Below are positions 44,048-53,661 of a stretch of 64,000 nt of DNA, in pieces. Source of the DNA: Hyaloraphidium curvatum (Eukaryota > Monoblepharomycota > Hyaloraphidiomycetes > Hyaloraphidiales > Hyaloraphidiaceae). Position numbers and translations under genes: made by a program. The stretch is taken from assembly GCA_025558095.1 (NCBI GenBank), contig JAIVFI010000036.1, positions 248,001-312,000 of the forward strand, given 5' to 3'. The first letter of the stretch is position 1. Every line of letters begins with the position of its first letter. Below the pieces are notes generated by a model. It searched no databases. It worked only from the letters and a program-made list of their open reading frames with translations, and was not told where the DNA came from.

Positions 44048-44916
44048 TCACCATTCCGGGTTCAAAGTCAAGACGCCCCAGTTGAGGTAGCTCGCAAAGG
44101 AGACCCAGATCGCGTACGGGATCATGAGGTAACCAGCGAGCTTGTCGCGTCGGAAGAACGAGACTCCCGTGGCGGCGACTAGGAACCAGAGGGCGGAGAT
44201 GTCGATCATGGCCCATCGGACACGCTTGCTGGTAAAGACAGCGTCAAGTGAGCTTCTGCTCCCGAAGAGAACGGAGTGAGGCCCACTAGTAGAAGAACAG
44301 AGGGCTCCAGAGTAGGTTGAGCGTTAGCTGGGCAAGATAGAGCTTCAGAGGCCCCGATTCCAGAATGGTCCGCGGAGTGTACGTGTTGTACACTCGGTAG
44401 CTCGCGTAGCCCATGCAGATGTAAAGCGTCGTCCAGCTGCGAGGATTTGGCTAAGCGCGGAAGGTGACCCCGAGAACCGAGATCCTCACGCAATAGGAAA
44501 GAGGTAGTTCGGCGGCACCAACTCCGGCTTCTTGAGGTCTTTGTACCACGTCTTGACCGAGGTACGCGTAACGAACCCAGATGCCATCCCCAAGCCCAGA
44601 GCTGGTCGATAGCGGTTTCAGGGACTCGTCGGGGTCTCTCCGCACACTGCTCACGCATGGCGATTGAGAGTACGAGAGCGCGATTGAACGGCAATCCGAG
44701 GAAGGATTTGTCGAGAAAGTCGTGGAAGCCCGAGGAGGAAGCTGCTGCCGCTCCCGCGGCGGCGGAAGCGCCTGCGGCGCCGGAGGAAAGGGCCGCGGTC
44801 ACATCGTCCGCCTCAAGCTCCGCGTCCGCATCGTCGGCGGACGGGTCGGCTTCGACGTGACCGGAACCTTTCACGGGAGCCAGGCCCGACCACGGCTTGG
44901 CAGAGAACCAGGACAT
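44048..44916 (-). CDS. TspO/MBR (translocator protein) family, 234 aa
   Basis: Exons 44655-44916, 44490-44601, 44287-44436 and 44048-44228. After an 80-residue Ala/Asp-rich N-terminal extension the five-helix TspO core begins: LGLGMASGFVTRTSVKTWY, then KKPELVPPNYLFPIAWTTLY (the PxW loop built by splicing), CMGYASYRVY, LYLAQLTLNLLWSPLFFYY, AMIDISALWFLVAATG, YLMIPYAIWVSFASYLNW and the terminal LTLNPEW. These are the family's conserved helices; TspO binds porphyrins and sterols and acts in mitochondrial or other organelle membranes. The long N-terminus is unusual against the roughly 160-residue norm and may be a sorting or disordered segment. Confidence 0.93.
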
Positions 44917-45140
44917 CCTTTCAAGTGTGCGGCTTGGGGACAAGGCCACAGTGACTGCACGCAACACTGGCCGCGCCGGCCGTAGAAACAGCAGCACCAG
45001 CACCTCCAGGACGGCTGATCTCCACAAAGACTTGATGGCAAGGTCAACGGATAACTGTTGATGGCTACGAATCGTTAAAGGTCGCTACAGATCATGAATG
45101 GCCCCCCGCTCCGGCCGCCCGTCCCGATCCTACACGCACA

Positions 45141-45427
45141 AGAGCGCGACACTAGTACACTGCGTTTCCACGCATCTCTGGCATGTCGAGGTCTCCAGTT
45201 CAACTCTGGAAGATGGCAAAAATCGTTTTGGATCTGTCCGTCATGTCCCTGGGGAACGGGAGGGGGACGGCCACTGTTGAGCCTCGGGGGCGTCGGGACT
45301 AAGCTCTGATTGAGAACAGAAGCAGCCACCGTTTCTGCCTCCTCCGCCCATCAATCCGGTTCGAACGGCGGCTCACAGCTCGGAGTGATCGAAGCAAACG
45401 AGCTTATGTCACTTCCAATCCAGCTTC
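45141..45427. repeat. left arm of a short foldback (inverted) repeat
   Basis: About 290 bp that match the reverse complement of 45610-45913 with few differences, including one indel in the GGGGCGTCGGG region. It contains a truncated tRNA-Thr(AGT). The spacer between arms is about 182 bp, so transcripts or single strands could form a long hairpin. Confidence 0.9.
45142..45218 (+). pseudogene. 5'-truncated tRNA-Thr(AGT) copy
   Basis: Begins within the D arm (GAGCG), keeps the anticodon arm, intron and T arm and the acceptor 3' strand AGATGGC-A, but lacks the acceptor 5' strand and most of the D arm. Inverted relative to the intact gene at 45836-45934. Confidence 0.85.
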
Positions 45428-45609
45428 CTGCACGGATTCCCGCAAGACCAACCATCGTGGCCGGGGCGAAGCGGCAGGGGGTTTTCCCAGCTACGCGAAA
45501 CTATTAGGGCCTGGGAGGCGGAGGCGAATGGTGGCGCCGACGCCAGCAAATGAATGGACTCTAATGTCCTTTGCTCTCTATTGGCTGTTTACGTCAAAAG
45601 CGAATGCCA
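45428..45609. other. spacer of the foldback repeat
   Basis: 182 bp between the two arms. No gene recognised; slightly less GC-rich than the surroundings. Confidence 0.4.
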
Positions 45610-45913
45610 GAAGCTGGATTGGAAGTGACATAAGCTCGTTTGCTTCGATCACTCCGAGCTGTGAGCCGCCGTTCGAACCGGATTGATAGGCGGAGAAGGC
45701 AGAAACGGTGGCTGCTTCTGTTCTCAATCAGAGCTTAAGGCGTGGTGCCCCTCCCGCCCGACGCCCCCGAGGATCAAAAGTGGCCGTTCCTCTCCCGTTC
45801 CCCAGGGACATGACGGACAGATCCAAAACGGTTTTTGCCATCTTCCAGAGTTGAACTGGAGACCTCGACATGCCAGAGATGCGTGGAAACGCATTATACT
45901 AGTGTCGCGCTCT
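45610..45913. repeat. right arm of the foldback repeat
   Basis: Counterpart of 45141-45427. It ends inside the D arm of the intact tRNA-Thr(AGT); the homology stops there, so the tRNA 5' end lies outside the duplicated block. Confidence 0.9.
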
Positions 45914-45934
45914 AACCAACTGAGCTAAGACGGC
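45836..45934 (-). tRNA. tRNA-Thr (AGT) with a 25-nt intron
   Basis: Minus strand: acceptor GCCGTCT, TA, D arm GCTC-AGTTGGTTA-GAGC, G, anticodon stem CGACA, loop CTAGTA with anticodon AGT, intron 45872-45896, A, TGTCG, variable AGGTC, T arm TCCAG-TTCAACT-CTGGA, acceptor AGATGGC, discriminator A. All stems pair with one G-U in the acceptor. The mature length is 74 nt. A34 would be edited to inosine. TTTT follows on the minus strand near 45826. Confidence 0.93.
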
Positions 45935-46195
45935 GGATCCTCGTGACAGGGCCTTATTGGAAACTCTTAGTGGGGAAGTCGAGGTGAGTCGGGTGGGTGG
46001 TGAACTCGTCGTTGACTCGAAGCAAAGATCCACGATCATGAAGAAAGGTCTTCTTGCTCGCCCTGTCTCATTTTGGAGCCGATCCGAGCGGAATGGACCG
46101 TGGTTGGGGGCGGTGATCATTTCCCCCTCCGCGGTGGCGGGGCCTGTGTGGCGGCAAGTGCCTCCGTCTCCCACTCAAAGCTGCACGACCGAGCG

Positions 46196-46984
46196 ATGGA
46201 CGTCCGCGGAGTCTGGAGGCTCGTCGCCCAGCGCTCTTTCGATGCCGCCTCGGGCGAGCCGCACCACTACGAGCCCTACGGCCCCGAGGGCATGGGCATC
46301 GTGCACATCACGGACCACCGCGTGATCGCCGTCCTTTCGGACGGCCGCGCCGAGCTCCCCGACGGCCACTCGCGCACCTTCTCCTCGTACGGAGGCCACT
46401 ACACCTTCGACGGCTCTACGTTGGTGACGACGGTGGACGTCTCCTCCGATTGGTCTAGGTTGAACGGACAGCAGGTCCGGGCCGCGCGGATGGTCGGCGA
46501 CCGGCTCGTCCTGAGCCCGCCGCCAAGGGAGATCGACGGAAAGCACCTCAGGATGGAGTTCGAGTGGGCCCGGCTCGCCCCGGGGAGCAAGCCGCGCGCG
46601 TCGATCCATGGGGCGTGGAAGCTGGTCGAGCAGCGGGCCGTGGACGAGTCGGGGGAGCCCGTCGGGCAGAACCCGTTCGGCGAGCACGCGACGGGGCTGA
46701 TCCTTTCCAACGGGGACCGCGGGATGGTGGTGGTCGTCGACAACAAGCCCGGGCACCACGACGAGGAGAGGAAGCGGCCGTACGCCGCCTACGCGGCCAG
46801 GGTCCGGCACGAAACGAACCGACTCCTCAACCACGCCGACGCGGCATCGCACGAGGTTCTGCTCGGCGAGCAGCACCGCGAGATCAGCTTCGATGGGAAG
46901 CACATGGTGCTCAAGGCCCCGCCGACGCCGATCGGGGACGGGAGAGTGGCGCACGGGATCCTCGTGTGGGAGCCGTTGGAGTAG
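46196..46984 (+). CDS. tandem lipocalin-like domain protein (262 aa)
   Basis: Intronless. Two similar halves, each starting with a G-x-W-(R/K)-L-V-x-x-R motif: GVWRLVAQRSFD near residue 4 and HGAWKLVEQRAVDESGEPV near residue 140. Each continues with a Tyr/Phe-x-Pro-Phe/Tyr-Gly loop (HHYEPYGPEGMG; VGQNPFGEHATG). This fits the lipocalin-like (Lipocalin_5) family found singly in bacteria and fungi. Ligand and role are unknown; no signal peptide. Confidence 0.7.
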   Translation: MDVRGVWRLVAQRSFDAASGEPHHYEPYGPEGMGIVHITDHRVIAVLSDGRAELPDGHSRTFSSYGGHYTFDGSTLVTTVDVSSDWSRLNGQQVRAARMVGDRLVLSPPPREIDGKHLRMEFEWARLAPGSKPRASIHGAWKLVEQRAVDESGEPVGQNPFGEHATGLILSNGDRGMVVVVDNKPGHHDEERKRPYAAYAARVRHETNRLLNHADAASHEVLLGEQHREISFDGKHMVLKAPPTPIGDGRVAHGILVWEPLE

Positions 46985-47137
46985 CAGTGAGGGTCTGGGT
47001 TGGAAAGAAGTGTCGCGTCTAGGTGCCTTTCCTCCTTTGGAACGGTGATCCGATGCCGGTCTACGCCTCGTGGGCTCGGAGGGCGCGGTGGAGTCGAACT
47101 TCAATGATGACTTCTCGCCCGAGCGCCGAGTTCCGGC

Positions 47138-47992
47138 ATGATATCGCAAGCGCGCGCGCTGCCGCTGCTGGTCGCGGCCGCGATGCTCGTGTCTTTCCTG
47201 TACTTGTCGCCGGCCTCCGAGCCACCGGCGGACAGTACGGGCGCGATTCGGGGACAGGCATCGCGGGACGCGTCCGCCGGAGCACCAACGGAGCCGCGCG
47301 CCCTCCCGCTCTGCGCGCACCGCGGGTCGACGGCGCCGTCGCCATCGCCGATGACGGCTGCCGCGCTCTCCGCCAACGTGGCCGCCCTCTTTGCCGCGCG
47401 CGTCTTCTGCTTCGACGTGGACGTGACGGCCGACCCCGACGGCGGGCCCCCGATCCTCGGCCACCCCGCGGACGTGGGGCGTGCACAATCCACCGCAGCG
47501 CTACCTCGCTTGGCGGATTTGCTGCACAGCCCGCTGCTGCGTGGCGACGGGCCGCCGGTGCTGTTCCTCGTCGAGCCAAAGGCCGGCCCGGAGAAGAGGC
47601 CCGAGCTGGTGAAGCGGATACTCGAGATAGCCGAGACGGCATCGGCGCTGTCGCAGCGCGCGCGTGCGATCTACCTGATTAGCAGCAATGCCGCGGACGC
47701 GGCCTCGGACGCGGCGGCGGGTGCGAGGGTTGCCTTTCCGCTGTTGGACCGTACAAAGTGCCCTGTGCCACCCGAGGCCCTTCGTGCGGCGTCGCTCCTG
47801 ATGCCATCCGTACGCTGCATGGAAGGTGCCTCGCGCCAGGCTGTGGACCGCTGGCGCGGAACGCACGCGGGGGCCGAGATCGTCTCCTGGTTGGCCGACG
47901 ACTGCCGTTCGCTCAGGGCGGCCTTGGCCGACGGCGCCACGCGGGTCGTGAGCAATGTAGCGGACGATCTGGCACGGAATTGCACATTCTAG
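47138..47992 (+). CDS. GDPD-like phosphodiesterase-fold protein, secreted or membrane-anchored (284 aa)
   Basis: Intronless. The N-terminal hydrophobic segment (residues about 6-25) is a signal peptide or anchor. LCAHRGS (His61, Arg62, Gly63), VFCFDVDVTADPDGGPPILGHP and LFLVEPKAG follow in the order of glycerophosphodiester phosphodiesterases: HRG, E/D-x-D, H, E-x-K. The metal-binding E-x-D appears as D-x-D, so activity may differ. Two late Cys-containing segments end DDLARNCTF. It may cleave extracellular glycerophosphodiesters; this is inferred. Confidence 0.6.
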   Translation: MISQARALPLLVAAAMLVSFLYLSPASEPPADSTGAIRGQASRDASAGAPTEPRALPLCAHRGSTAPSPSPMTAAALSANVAALFAARVFCFDVDVTADPDGGPPILGHPADVGRAQSTAALPRLADLLHSPLLRGDGPPVLFLVEPKAGPEKRPELVKRILEIAETASALSQRARAIYLISSNAADAASDAAAGARVAFPLLDRTKCPVPPEALRAASLLMPSVRCMEGASRQAVDRWRGTHAGAEIVSWLADDCRSLRAALADGATRVVSNVADDLARNCTF

Positions 47993-48029
47993 TCCGCCGG
48001 AAGCTCGTCTTGTGTTCCCATGCTACTGC

Positions 48030-50263
48030 CTAGAGCTTGGCCTTTTCCAGCCCGCCGTCGTCGTAGCCGGCCCTCAGCGCCGCCTTGTAGACCTCGTCCT
48101 TGAGCTCCCGCTTGAGGATCTTGCCCGACGCGTTCACTGGCAGCGGGTCCTTCCGGATCTCGACAAACGTTGGCACCATGAACGAAGCCATTGTCTTTCG
48201 GCAGTGTTCCTGGATGTCCTCGGCCTTCAGCTTGCCGTAGACGTCCTCGGTGACGCGCACCACGGCCGCGACGTTCTCGCCCAGCACGCGGTGCGGGATG
48301 CCGACGACGGCGCACTCGAAAACGCCGGGCTGCAGGCACCGCCTGTCAACGACGAAGGGCAGTTTGGCGAGGTCCACTCACAATCTCGTAGATGCGATTT
48401 TCCACCATGGCTGAGTAACAGTTCTCCCCTCCTCTGCATTTCCATGTGTCAGCTGTGGAGAGGCTCAGAGCGTACCAAAGTCCATACCGGATGATCATGT
48501 CCTTGATCCGATCCGAAACGTACCACAGCCCCTTCTCGTCGACCCTCCCGACGTCCCCCGTCTTGTACCACCCGTCTTCTGTGAACGCCTCGGCCGTCTT
48601 GGCCGGGTTGCGGAAGTAACCCTTGCACACCAAGGGGCCCCGCACCCAGATCTCCCCCAGGCTGCCCTGCGGGACGTCCTTGCCGTCCTCGTCCACGAGG
48701 CGGACGTCGTGCGTGGGGAAGGGGCGGCCCACGCTCGCGGGGTGGGCAGCGTACTCGGCGGCTGTGTTTCGGATGAAGGCTGCGTTGGTCTCGGTCATGC
48801 CGCTGCGATCGAGGTCAGCGGGGGCCAGCCGGGCGTCTCGCGGGCAACGTACTAGCCGTTGGCGGTGCTCGCCGTCGGCACCAGCCGCACGATCATCTTG
48901 GGCAGCGCTGCGGCCGCGGGTGCGCCGCCGGACCCGAGCACGGTCATGCTCGACAGGTCGAACTCCTTGAACCGCGGGTGCTCGAGGAGCTGCCAGACCT
49001 GCGTCGGCACGCCGGTCATCTGGTTTACACGCTCCTTCTGGATGATCTCGAGGGCGAGCAGGGGGTCCCACTGCGCAGCGGCGCGGCGGGGCGATCAGAC
49101 CAAGCGACGCATCGGCATGCGGCAACCGAACCTTGAAGCTGTAGATCGCTTTGCCGCCCCAGAAGGTCAGAGGCAGCGTGACACTCAAGCAAGCCGTGAT
49201 GTGGAACATGGGGGTCGGGACGAGGTACACACGGCCGCGGTTCGCGTCCCATGCGGGCGGCTTGCCTCCGGCGCGCAGAGCGTTGGCGTGCGCGCTGAAT
49301 TCCATATTGAGGATCACGGTGACCACCTGGCGGTGACTGCTCAGGGCTCCTTTTGGGTTTCCGGTCGCTGGCAGGCGAGAGAAGGTGTCAGAAAGGCGGC
49401 AAGGGCAAACATCAGAAGGAGTTGGCAAACGGCAGCAAAAGGACAACAGGATGGACTCACTGCCACTGGTGTAGAAGATTGTGCAATCTTGCTCTGGATC
49501 CACGACCTCCTCGGGCATCTCCACGTTCGGACCCGCCAGCAGGTCTTCGAAATCCAGGTCGGCCCACCGGCGCCTCTTGCCCGCATCCTCCGCGGCGCCG
49601 CTCCGGCAAAACACCACGTTCCGCACGCCCGCCGCCCGCACGTCGTCCTTGACCGCCGCGAGGCGGTCCTCCCTTTCAGGGTCGACGAAGAGCAGCGCGC
49701 AGCCAGAGTCCCGGATGCAGAAGAGGAGCTCGGGGGAGAGTAGCCACGCGTTGAAGGGCACGCAGACCAGGCCGATGGAGAGAGCGGCGAAGAAGACGAG
49801 GGGGAAGGAGACGTAGTTGCGCTGCCGACCCGGACACGCGACATGGCATCGTCGGCGCGGCGGGTTCGGAGCAAGGCATTAACCCCGGCATGGAGGGAGA
49901 CGGTGGTGGAAAATCAGCTCAAAGTCCGTCGCCGGAAGCTTTCCAGGAGCCCACCATGGCGATCCCGACCCTGTCTCCCTTCTTCAGCCCGAACCGGTGC
50001 CTCATTGCATAGGCGAGCTTCGCAACGACAACCCAGGCCTCCCCGTACGTCAAGGCCACCCTCGTCCGGTTCCCGTCCCCATAATAGACGATGTACTCCG
50101 ATCCGGGAGGGTGCGTTGCTGTGGCCTCCCAAACAGCACGGGCCGTGTGCGGTCCGCGTTTCCAGCAACGGAGGTTCCTGCGAGGACCGATGTCCCGCAC
50201 GTCGAACTCGAAGGGCCGGCCCGGGCCCGTGAGGTCGGGGAGAACTTCTTCCAGAGTTTTCAT
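48030..50263 (-). CDS. AMP-binding acyl-CoA synthetase with PTS1-type tail (596 aa)
   Basis: Exons 49955-50263, 49461-49821, 49132-49367, 48853-49070, 48488-48802, 48382-48433 and 48030-48329, all in phase. Splicing creates the P-loop-like YTSGTTGNPKGA motif and NGYGMTETNA. Also seen: VCVPFNAWL, PTPMFHITA, GEIWVRGPLVCKGYF, DGWYKTGDVG, SDRIKDMIIRGGENCYS and a late PVNASGKILKRE lysine motif. These are the adenylate-forming family motifs for activating a carboxylate to acyl-AMP and acyl-CoA. The C-terminus KAKL ends in AKL, a functional PTS1 class, so a peroxisomal location is likely. Divergent from the FNT gene 185 bp away. Confidence 0.9.
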
Positions 50264-50376
50264 CGCGGGGCAAGAGTGGGCGGCAGGACCTTTTCCGGCC
50301 GTTTGCAGGGCAAGATTTGCAGTGCCCGGCGGCCCGGATTGAGCCGCGCCAAGGGGTTGACCGGACGTTCGTCAGC

Positions 50377-50442
50377 CCCCCGAATCCCCGCGGAGGGAGC
50401 CTCCAGTCGCCCCCGAATCCCCGCGGCGGGAGCCTCCAGGCA
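50377..50442. repeat. 33-bp direct repeat in the shared ACS/FNT promoter
   Basis: Two tandem units of about 33 bp built on CCCCGAATCCCCGCGG followed by GGGAGCCTCCAG, differing at few positions. They lie in the 185-bp gap (50264-50448) between the divergent starts. CCCCGAAT and GGGAG cores could bind a zinc-finger regulator. No ATG precedes them in the FNT frame, so they are leader or promoter, not coding. Confidence 0.65.
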
Positions 50443-50448
50443 TCCGCC

Positions 50449-51462
50449 ATGGAGCCCGCGCCCGCCTCCAACAACGGCGTCGATGTCAAACCCCATGTCG
50501 GGCTCTCCGGCGCGACCGCGGTCACCGTCTCTGCTTCGTTCGGCTCGACGACGGGCTCCGTTGCGCCTTCGTTCGTCGTCGACCCGCTCACCCAGGGAGC
50601 GCCAAAGACTGCGCGAGGGCGGTGGCAGGTCGCGACGTACACCACTCCCCACGACACGTTCGAGGCGCTGCTCGCGACGTCGGTTACGAAGGTGAACCAC
50701 TCACCTTGGGAAACCGTCGGACACGCGTTTCTGGCCGGCGCCTACATCGGGATCGGCGGGCTGTTCTCGCTGGTGTGCGGATGCCTTCCCGGGCTGGCGC
50801 AGAGCAATCCTGGACTCCAAAGGCTCATTTTCGGAGGCGTATTCCCCATCGGACTGCTGCTCATCGTCGTCACGGGGGCGGAACTCTTTACCTCAAACGT
50901 GCTTGTCTTCTCCGCGTGGATGGACTCGCGGATCCCCGCGCTCCGGTGCCTGTGGAACCTCGCTCTCGTCTGGGTCATGAATTTCGTGGGCGCACTGTGG
51001 CTTGCGGGGATGGTCTACTGGTCGCAGGTTCTTTCGGGACCGTACCTAGCCAACTCCCTGGATTATTTCGGTCACAAGGTCTCGCAACCGACGGACGTCG
51101 CCTTCTGCAAGGGAATAATGTGCAATTGGCTCGTCGCCTTGGCGATGTACTGCGCCTCCTCCGCACACGACCTGCCCGGGAAAGCCGTGGGCGTGTGGCC
51201 GCCCATCGCGGCGTTCGTTGCGATCGGCTTCGACCATTGCGTTGCCAACATGTTCTTCCTGCCACTCGGCCTGTTCCTCGGCGCGGACTACAACGCGGGC
51301 CAGATGCTCTACCGGAACATCCTGCCCGTCACCGCCGGCAACATGATCGGATCGATGCTCGTCAGCGTCGTCTATTCGTTCCTGGAGAGGAAGACGCGCT
51401 GGCAGAAGAAGGCGGTCGCACCGGTGCCGGAGAGGAGCTGCACGGCGCACATGGCTAGTTGA
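50449..51462 (+). CDS. formate/nitrite transporter (FNT) family protein (337 aa)
   Basis: Intronless. A soluble N-terminus of about 95 residues, then six membrane helices with family motifs: HAFLAGAYIGIGGLFSLV, LLIVVTGAELFTSN, WNLALVWVMNFVGAL, GIMCNWLVALAMYCASS, and IGFDHCVANMFFLPLGLF, where the central His of the pore corresponds to the conserved His of FocA. FNTs pass formate, nitrite or lactate with protons across the plasma membrane. The substrate is not determined by sequence alone. Confidence 0.92.
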   Translation: MEPAPASNNGVDVKPHVGLSGATAVTVSASFGSTTGSVAPSFVVDPLTQGAPKTARGRWQVATYTTPHDTFEALLATSVTKVNHSPWETVGHAFLAGAYIGIGGLFSLVCGCLPGLAQSNPGLQRLIFGGVFPIGLLLIVVTGAELFTSNVLVFSAWMDSRIPALRCLWNLALVWVMNFVGALWLAGMVYWSQVLSGPYLANSLDYFGHKVSQPTDVAFCKGIMCNWLVALAMYCASSAHDLPGKAVGVWPPIAAFVAIGFDHCVANMFFLPLGLFLGADYNAGQMLYRNILPVTAGNMIGSMLVSVVYSFLERKTRWQKKAVAPVPERSCTAHMAS

Positions 51463-51582
51463 TTATCGGGCTCTGTTCTTGCTCCGACAAATCTTGTTTA
51501 TTGCCTGCTCGGCGACGAATTTCCATCCTTCCGCCACATCCGCCAACCGTGCCCGGTCCAGCTCACTTCACCAACCCCGCGC

Positions 51583-52495
51583 CTAGAGTCCGAAACTGCT
51601 CTTGATGACCTCGGCAGCCGCCGCGTATGCTTCGGTCCTCAGCTGCTCCGCCTTGCTCCCCTTCTTCGCCATTTTGTCCCACGCATGCGGCATCCCCGGC
51701 ATCATCATGTACCGCACGTTCCTCTTGCCGTCCTTGAGCCGCTCTGCCAGCTGCTCAGCCTCGGCTACCAGGTTGTCGCACGCCACCGTGATGATCAGGA
51801 CGTTGGGCGGGAACAAGGCCGGGTCAGCAAAAGACGGCGACAGACGGGGGTCCTTGAGGTCCGTGCCAAGAGGGATGTATGAGGTATCAAACACGCGCTC
51901 CATGTCAGGAGGCATGTGCGGGATCGTATCGTCGGGCGCGACCTTGCTCGCGGGGTCGGCCGAAAGGTCCGTCACCGGGTAAATGGCTATCACCGCCTTG
52001 ATAGACGAGTGGTCGATTTCGCCCACCGACGACACGACCAGCGAGAGATTGCCCCCGGCGCTGAACCCCGAGACGGCCAGCCTCGAGGTGTCGAAAACAT
52101 CGGGCTGCGAGAGCACCCAGTTCACGGCGTCCTCGACGTCGTGGACCGCCGACGGCCACTGGTGTTCCGGTCCCTTGCGGTAATCGGAGTCCACGACGAC
52201 GATTCCGCATTCTTCGGCCATTTGCCTCGCGAACAGGTCGTCGCTCCCAAACATGTCGAAGATGAAACCAGAGCCGTGCCAATTGAGCAAAACCGGTACT
52301 TGGCATCCTTAGCCGCGCCCTTGGGGCGGTAGATGTTGGCGCGGATCGTCCGCCCCGCTTCCCGGGACGGGATGTGGGTTGCCTCGTCCGGCGCCGGGCC
52401 AAGGCGTTTGCCGGTCTGGGGTAAGCCAGAGGGTAAAGAGCCCGCACGGCGTTGGCCGCGGCCTGCAAGAGGCGCTTGTAGTCGTCGTGGGACAT
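51583..52495 (-). CDS. alpha/beta hydrolase (HSL/arylesterase-like) with two frame breaks
   Basis: The catalytic part (51583-52290) is intact: oxyanion NWHGSGF, nucleophile elbow VSGFSAGGN, Asp in VACDNLVAEAE and His in GMPHAWDKM, about 235 residues ending KSSFGL. The upstream part lies in two other frames: MSHDDYKRLLQAAANAV and then TGKRLGPAPDEATHIP to ANIYRPKG. The joins fall at a four-base G run on the plus strand (52418-52421) and at GG 52295-52296. Adding one base in each gives a continuous N-terminus. A 32-nt intron could explain the first join but not the second. Either an assembly error or a dead gene; start chosen at 52495. Confidence 0.75.
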
Positions 52496-52614
52496 CGTGG
52501 GTCAATGTCTCCCTTATCGATTGCCTGTGGCAAAGTTATAGTGGGACCGCCGTCATCGAATACCGTCGATTCTATCGGTTGCCTACAACAGATGATCGTT
52601 CAGCTCTCCCATCA

Positions 52615-53661
52615 TCACTTGGAGCAGTCCTGCTTGTGCTCGGGCCAGTGTGCCTTCTGGCAGGCCGGTCCGCTACGTCATCCAAAACATCAACAACTCG
52701 CAGACGCAAACGAGGCTGTTATCCCCACCAGTACCAAGCGCCCTTGCACCGCGAGCACCTCTTCATCTCCCTCAGTGGGTCCGGCTTCGAATTCTGCGTG
52801 CAGTCGGGGTAGGAGCAAACGATCGACACCTTGCGCGACACCTTGCAGCTCTTCCTTCCGCAGGCTTCGCAGTCGTGGTGTCCGGCGGCAGAGACACTGA
52901 GCACCGACAGCTTCAGGGCCGCCTTGCCGCACTTCGAATCCTCGTAGATCGGAAGCACATGAAACACGAGATCAAGGAACCGCTTGCCGGTCTTCAGTTT
53001 CTTCTTGCTGAAGGTCGCGGCAAGCTTGACGGCCTCCGACCGGCAAAATGCACATTCTTCCTCTTCGAACTCAATGATCACGCGGTGCAGCTGCTTCCGT
53101 GCCATTTGCTCCGCAAGCTTTGCAGCTTCTGCGTTTTCGTCGTCAAGGACAGCGTCGATCGGCAGATTCATTTCAGAGAAGGGATCGGGGTCGCTTTCTG
53201 TGGGCATGCCAAGTGCGGCTCCAAAAGGAATGGAGTACACGCGAGGAGGCGGCATGTCGTTCTTCCTTGAGGAGCTTCCCGCCGAAAAGGTTCCGCATGC
53301 GTTCGACCCGTTCTCCGCAGGCACTGTGGATGTCGCCTTTGCACGCAGGCCAGGAAAAAGTCACGATCGTATCGTTTCGCGCGTCGGTCCACGTGAAGCA
53401 GACCCAGGGCACGGCGCCGCCGGCGGGAAGGTAGCCGATCCTCTCGCTGCAAGCAAGGCACAGGCATTCCGAAGGCGCGAGCGACTCGAACGCGTCCTCC
53501 TGGAGACGGAGCTGAAGCGACTCGACTTTTGCGCGAATGGCATCGGTTAAGGCGGTCACGGCGAGCGCCCCCTTGGGCAGCTGCGCGAGCAGCTTCCGGG
53601 ACGGCGAGACGGGAACCCAAGCGTCGCGGGCGGCGCTGGCGAACCAGAGAACGAACTTCAT
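52615..53661 (-). CDS. MYND zinc-finger protein with one frame break
   Basis: Starts MKFVLWFASAARDAW (ATG 53659-53661). The first 130 residues have CLCLACSERIGYLP. Near 53259 the frame shifts by one base; after it MPPPRVYSIPFG continues. The C-terminus is CEACGRKSCK, then CSRCKGAWYCGPACQ, KAHWPEHKQDCSK, a full MYND finger formed only after removal of an intron (52673-52728). The last exon is 52615-52672. No intron with a good donor explains the shift, though a weak 46-nt one is possible. Relative of the genes at 24535 and 25461. Confidence 0.7.

Noticed and set aside
47030-47130. Possible tRNA B-box (GTTCGACTC on the minus strand)
   Set aside because: No A box or pairing stems nearby; likely chance.
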